Origin: Dipteronia dyeriana
Taxonomy: Eukaryota; Streptophyta; Magnoliopsida; Sapindales; Sapindaceae
DNA length: 64,000 nt
Assembly: GCA_032871835.1 (NCBI GenBank)
Contig: CM065299.1
Span: 93,355,152-93,419,151 of the forward strand
Direction of reading: 5' to 3'
The notes beneath the pieces were generated by a model that had not been told where the DNA came from, made no database searches, and worked only from the letters and a program-made list of their open reading frames with translations. A program made the position numbers and the translations under genes. Of the stretch, positions 60,325 through 64,000 are shown piece after piece (position 1 is the first letter of the stretch; each line of letters opens with the position of its first letter).

Positions 60325-60490
60325 AGTGTTTTTATCGTCGATTCGTATCGATATAAAATATATCAATGTATTGCATGTGAACCATAGATTATGGATAAAT
60401 ACTGATAAATGCATACAAATTGGGTCAAAACTATTGAATCTAATGGTCCACACGTAATATTTATCATTGCGCACTGAAGAGAAAATTTTC
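60325..60490. mobile_element. MITE-like element in TA repeats, copy 2
   Basis: Shares order and wording with 43713-43885 (CGATATAA, TTGCATGTGAACCATAGATTAT, GATAAATGCATAC, and a closing GCGCACTG). A TA microsatellite (60497-60524) adjoins its right end and TATATATA its left. The two copies are clearly diverged. Confidence 0.55.
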
Positions 60491-60524
<34 letters not shown>

Positions 60525-60526
<2 letters not shown>

Positions 60527-61388
60527 AATGCTGTAGTTATCATTAAAAACATTCACGCTTAGTTCATTTAGTCTGGTAATATGTTAGAGCATATCCAAGG
60601 GTTTCCCTTATAGACCCCATTTTTTAACGAAGTATATTATTGTAAGGGACCGTTAAGGAGGTATGTATTTTAAGAATACTCCATTCAATAAATCATTTTT
60701 TTTAAATATATTATTATTTTATGTTTTATTTTATAATTATTATTTATAGTGAAAAAAAAAGAGTTTTTGGTAATTAAAAAAAAAAAACAAATTATCCATG
60801 GCATGATAAAATAAATATTGGGATTTAAAACTTAAATATATGCTACTTGTCAAAAAAATAAAATAAACCTAAATGTTTGAAGCAATGAAGCCCAATTAAA
60901 GGGCTGAATTCACACCTTAATTAAAGGAGTGTGCTCCACCTTATAATTAAAAAGACCTCTTTGAACGATAAAAATGCAACTCCTCCCTTAATTAAGCAAA
61001 GGAGGTCTGAAATGCAGACTCTTAGGTTGTGTTTGTTAATCAAGATAGGATAGAATTGGATTTTTTTTTAGTCACAAATCCCATATTTGGCACCCCCATC
61101 AGGATGTGATTAATTAGTCCCATATAAATCTTTTATCCCATTGACGTGAGATAAAATAGTCTTGTGAAAAAAATTGGGATTCAATTTAATCACATCTTCT
61201 TTCTCAATCTCTCGACTCTCTCTCAAGTGTATATTTCCAACCTAACCTTTATCATTCTTCAATCTTCACATTAGACTTGAATAATAATCTTAACAACAAC
61301 AACACAGATTTTTACTAGGTCATGGGTTCATTATTTTTTATATGGAGAGCCGGTATAGATGCACTAGTTCTGTTTTTACCTATTTTGG
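60525..61388. other. Intergenic DNA before the right-hand gypsy element
   Basis: No gene. GGTTGTGTTTGTTAATCAAGATAGG near 61024 and AATTGGGATTCAATTTAATCACATC near 61172 are reminiscent of MITE ends. Nothing is definite. Confidence 0.35.
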
Positions 61389-61625
61389 TGATGATAAAAA
61401 ACAGAGTAAAAGAACAAATAGAGGGTTGATTCTAGGGAAAACCAAACCTCCTAATACACTGTTTGTGTGATGAATTATTCGATGCTTTTGTCATTCAATA
61501 ACCATCTCTTAAATAGAGAATATTACAACGGCTAATAACAACAAAATCAGAACTAAATATCTGAATCCAGATACTTAGGATTACAATAACAAATAACTAA
61601 AAAATCTATTATTGAGTAGCTAACA
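61389..61625 (-). repeat. Probable 3' LTR of the right-hand gypsy element (limits approximate)
   Basis: In the minus orientation it begins TGTTAGCTACTCAATAATAG just after the end of pol and a purine-rich tract (AAGGAGAATGG...). Left limit near 61389 is a guess (CA end, TGATGATAAAA on plus). The paired LTR lies outside the window, so it cannot be checked here. Confidence 0.4.
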
Positions 61626-61649
61626 AATATATGATTTATTCAAACCTTA

Positions 61650-64000
61650 TCATTCCATTCTCCTTAAAAAGAAACTTGTCCTCAAATGCATAATTCTGGA
61701 AACTGAGTCTTCATAAATTCAAGGTCTTCCCATGTGGCATCTGTCAGTGATAGCCTTTGCCAATGAACTAAAACTTCTTCCTTTTTCTTCCGTTCCAAAA
61801 CAGCCTGCGAAGTGGATAATAATTTGTCTCGGTTGATTAAAGGTAGATGAGTCTGAACATTAACATTAATACCCGCATTCTTTTTTTAAGCAAAGACACG
61901 TGGAAGACCGGATGAATTCGAGCTTCTTTTGGTAACTCCAATTTGTATGCCACTGCTCCAATACGTTGCACTATCTAATAGGGGCCTTAAAATCTTGTGG
62001 AAAGTTTGAGATTTTTCCTTGTAGATATTGATAACTGTCTATAAGGTTGTAGCTTTAAATATACCCAATCTCCTACTAAAAATTCCTTCTCCATATGCTT
62101 AGAATCATATATTTGTTTCATCCTTGCTTGAGCCTTCTAGATGTTTTGCTTCATTTTTTGGAGAATTGTGTCCCGCTGCATTAACTCTTCCTCCACAACA
62201 ACAACCTTAGTAGTCATAGGGACATAAGCTAAAAGATTAGGTGGGAGGCGACTATATACAATCTCGAATGGAGTCTTCTTGAGAGTTGAGTGCCAGCTAG
62301 TATTGTAGCAATACTCTGCCCAAGCCAACCAACGGGCCCAATGTGTCGGATGTGAACTTCTGAGACATCGAAGATACATTTCAACTATTTGATTCACAAC
62401 TTCGCTTTGGCTGTCATCTTGAGGGTGATAAGCTGAACTGAAGTTGAAACCTGTGCCATTTAAACGAAATAATTCCATCCAAAAATGGCTTGTAAACGTT
62501 GGATCCCTATCACATACAATCGACCTCAACATTCCATGCAACCTGAATATTTTATCAAAACATATTTGTGCAATACCGGTTGCTGTATACAGATGTGTGA
62601 TAGCAATAAAGTGATCATATTTTGATAATCTATCCACCACAACAAATATGGATGATTTACCTTTGGAGTTTGGCAGCCCTTCTATAAAATCCATTGCAAC
62701 ATCTTCCTAAATTTGACTTGGAATGGGCAATGGTTGTAGTAGACCTGTAGGGGTGATATGCTCAACCTTGTGACGCTGACAAACATCACAATTTTTGATA
62801 CACACTTTTACGTGTTTCCTCATCCCTTCCCAATATAAAGTGGACCGAATTCGATGGAGAGACTTCACGAACCCTTTATGTCCGCTATTATGGTATTGCC
62901 TAATTATAACTTGAGCAAGAGATGAATTCGATGCCAAATAAATCCTATCTTTGAAAAAAAGAAGACCATATTGAAGTTTTCAAGGTCCAACATCTTCCAC
63001 ATCCTTGACTAATTGTACTAGTCTTTGACGAGCTGAGTCTTATTGAATTTCTTCCTTCACCGAGTCAACCCAAATTGGTATAGGTTGAAAGAAAGCCTCT
63101 GCAGGATTTTCTTCTCTCCGAGACAAGGCATCTGCTACAGTGTTGTCCTTCCCCTTCTTATAAACAATGACAAAATCAAACCCCATCAATTTGTAGAGCC
63201 ACCTTTGTTGGGCTTTGGTGGTAATCTTTTGGTTCTACAGGTGTTTAAGGCTTTGTTGATCAGTAAACACCACAAATTACCTTCCAAGGAGATAAGCTCG
63301 CCACTTCTATACAGCTAGCACTAAAGCCTATATTTCTTTTTCATATGTGGAGAGAAACAAATTCTTTCCTTGGAAAGCATGACAGTAAAATGCGATAGGT
63401 CGCTCTTACCTTAAGACTGCTCCCACCCCCGAACCGGATGCAACACATTCTACAAAAAATGTTTTTGAAAAATCAGGTAATGCCAATACATGAGATTTTG
63501 TCATTGCCATCTTAAGACATTCAAAGGCCTCTTCTGTATATGGACTCCACGAAAAAGAATTTTTCTTAAGCATTTTATTGAGAGGACCAAATATCTTTCC
63601 ATAGTCTTTGATGAGCTTCCGATAATATCCCGTGAGCCCTGAGAAGCCCCACAAAGCTTTAACAGATTGAGGTTTGGGCCATTTGATCATAGTGGAAATT
63701 TGTTAGGATCTACAACAACACCTGCATTAGAAATTTTTTGGCCTAAATACTTTACTTTTTCTTGGCCAAACTTACATTTCTTCAACTTGACATGCAAATA
63801 GTTGGTCTTCAACATTGAAAATACAACATCCAAATGCTTCAAATGATCAATCCAAGACTTGTTATATATCAATATATCATAAAAAATAATAGGACAATTT
63901 TTCTCAATTATTTTTTGAATACCTCGTTCATGAGAGATTGAAATGTTGAAGAGGCATTTATGAGTCCAAAAGGCATGACTAGAAAATCATAATGGCCTTG
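61650..64000 (-). pseudogene. Ty3/gypsy pol, decayed, runs off the window
   Basis: Read on the minus strand from 64000 leftward. The RT part ([22 protein letters not shown], then an ILIYNKSWIDHLKHLD block) is followed by the thumb and RNase H entry (IKWPKPQSVKALWGFSGLTGYYRK, FSWSPYTEEAFECLK, FFVECVASGSGVGAVL) at 63690-63406. The rest of RNase H near 63400-62940 is shifted and stop-ridden. The integrase zinc domain (YHNSGHKGFVKSLHRIR, CDVCQRHK) is at about 62900-62770 and the core ([41 protein letters not shown]) at 62694-62380. A stop separates them at about 62707. In the RT, one base is missing next to the FFDD-type catalytic residues, so the active site is out of frame. Gag and the 5' LTR lie outside. 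Confidence 0.88.

Noticed and set aside
1..64000. tRNA, rRNA or miRNA genes
   Set aside because: None could be recognised by eye; a covariance-model search would be decisive, so absence is not claimed with certainty.

Overview
This is nuclear DNA of a flowering plant, most probably a woody or herbaceous eudicot. The sequence is AT-rich, the genes are split by GT..AG introns (up to 14 exons), and the products include plant-only families: a TOC34 plastid import GTPase, a plastid fibrillin and a GEM-like GRAM protein. The space between genes is full of LTR retrotransposons and hAT-type DNA elements. The species cannot be named from what I can see. I found no bacterial-type operon, CRISPR array or rRNA, and I did not recognise a tRNA.

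Layout, left to right. (1) 1-5.5 kb: AT-rich intergenic DNA, a decayed Ty1/copia remnant (minus strand) and a non-autonomous hAT-like element. (2) 5.5-7.7 kb, minus: GEM-like GRAM-domain protein, 4 exons, 221 aa. (3) 9.5-11.2 kb, plus: NFRKB-like protein, single coding exon, 582 aa. (4) 13.2-23.5 kb, plus: DUF3754 membrane protein, 14 exons, 722 aa; its third intron carries a young 3.1-kb antisense copia element with GGGAA target-site duplications. (5) 23.9-25.4 kb, minus: plastid fibrillin (PAP) protein, 8 exons, 281 aa. (6) 25.7-27.9 kb, plus: CCoAOMT-like O-methyltransferase, 9 exons, 282 aa, divergent from the fibrillin gene across 282 bp. (7) 29.2-30.7 kb, plus: UNC93-like membrane protein, 2 exons, 475 aa. 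(8) 31-38.9 kb: a block of mobile DNA with two non-autonomous hAT-like elements, a tandem array with TA repeats, and a deleted Ty3/gypsy element that holds a nested 1.6-kb solo LTR. (9) 39.2-43.2 kb, minus: TCF25/NULP1 homologue, 4 exons, 639 aa. (10) 43-47 kb: AT-rich intergenic DNA with a MITE and a palindromic minisatellite. (11) 47.5-51.3 kb, plus: TOC34-type GTPase, 7 coding exons, 303 aa. (12) 53.2-56.4 kb: a nearly full-length hAT transposon whose transposase frame is broken by three stop codons and no frameshift. (13) 57.4-58.6 kb, plus: DUF1295/steroid 5-alpha-reductase-like membrane protein, 3 exons, 320 aa. (14) 61.4-64 kb: a decayed Ty3/gypsy element on the minus strand that runs off the window.

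The host genes do not form one pathway. They are mostly housekeeping or organelle genes: chromatin remodelling, plastid import, plastid lipid bodies, ribosome quality control and membrane proteins. From memory, the set DUF3754 - fibrillin - TCF25 - DUF1295 matches the order of neighbouring Arabidopsis chromosome 2 loci (about At2g46915 to At2g46890), so the segment looks like an ancestral gene block expanded by transposons and interrupted by the OMT, UNC93-like and TOC34 genes. I did not find evidence of an undescribed multi-gene system. The most unusual items are structural: nested elements with clean target duplications, palindromic or G-quadruplex-prone repeats, and duplicated start-codon contexts. 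Exon boundaries were set by eye from splice motifs, reading phase and family similarity, and every model closes in frame.
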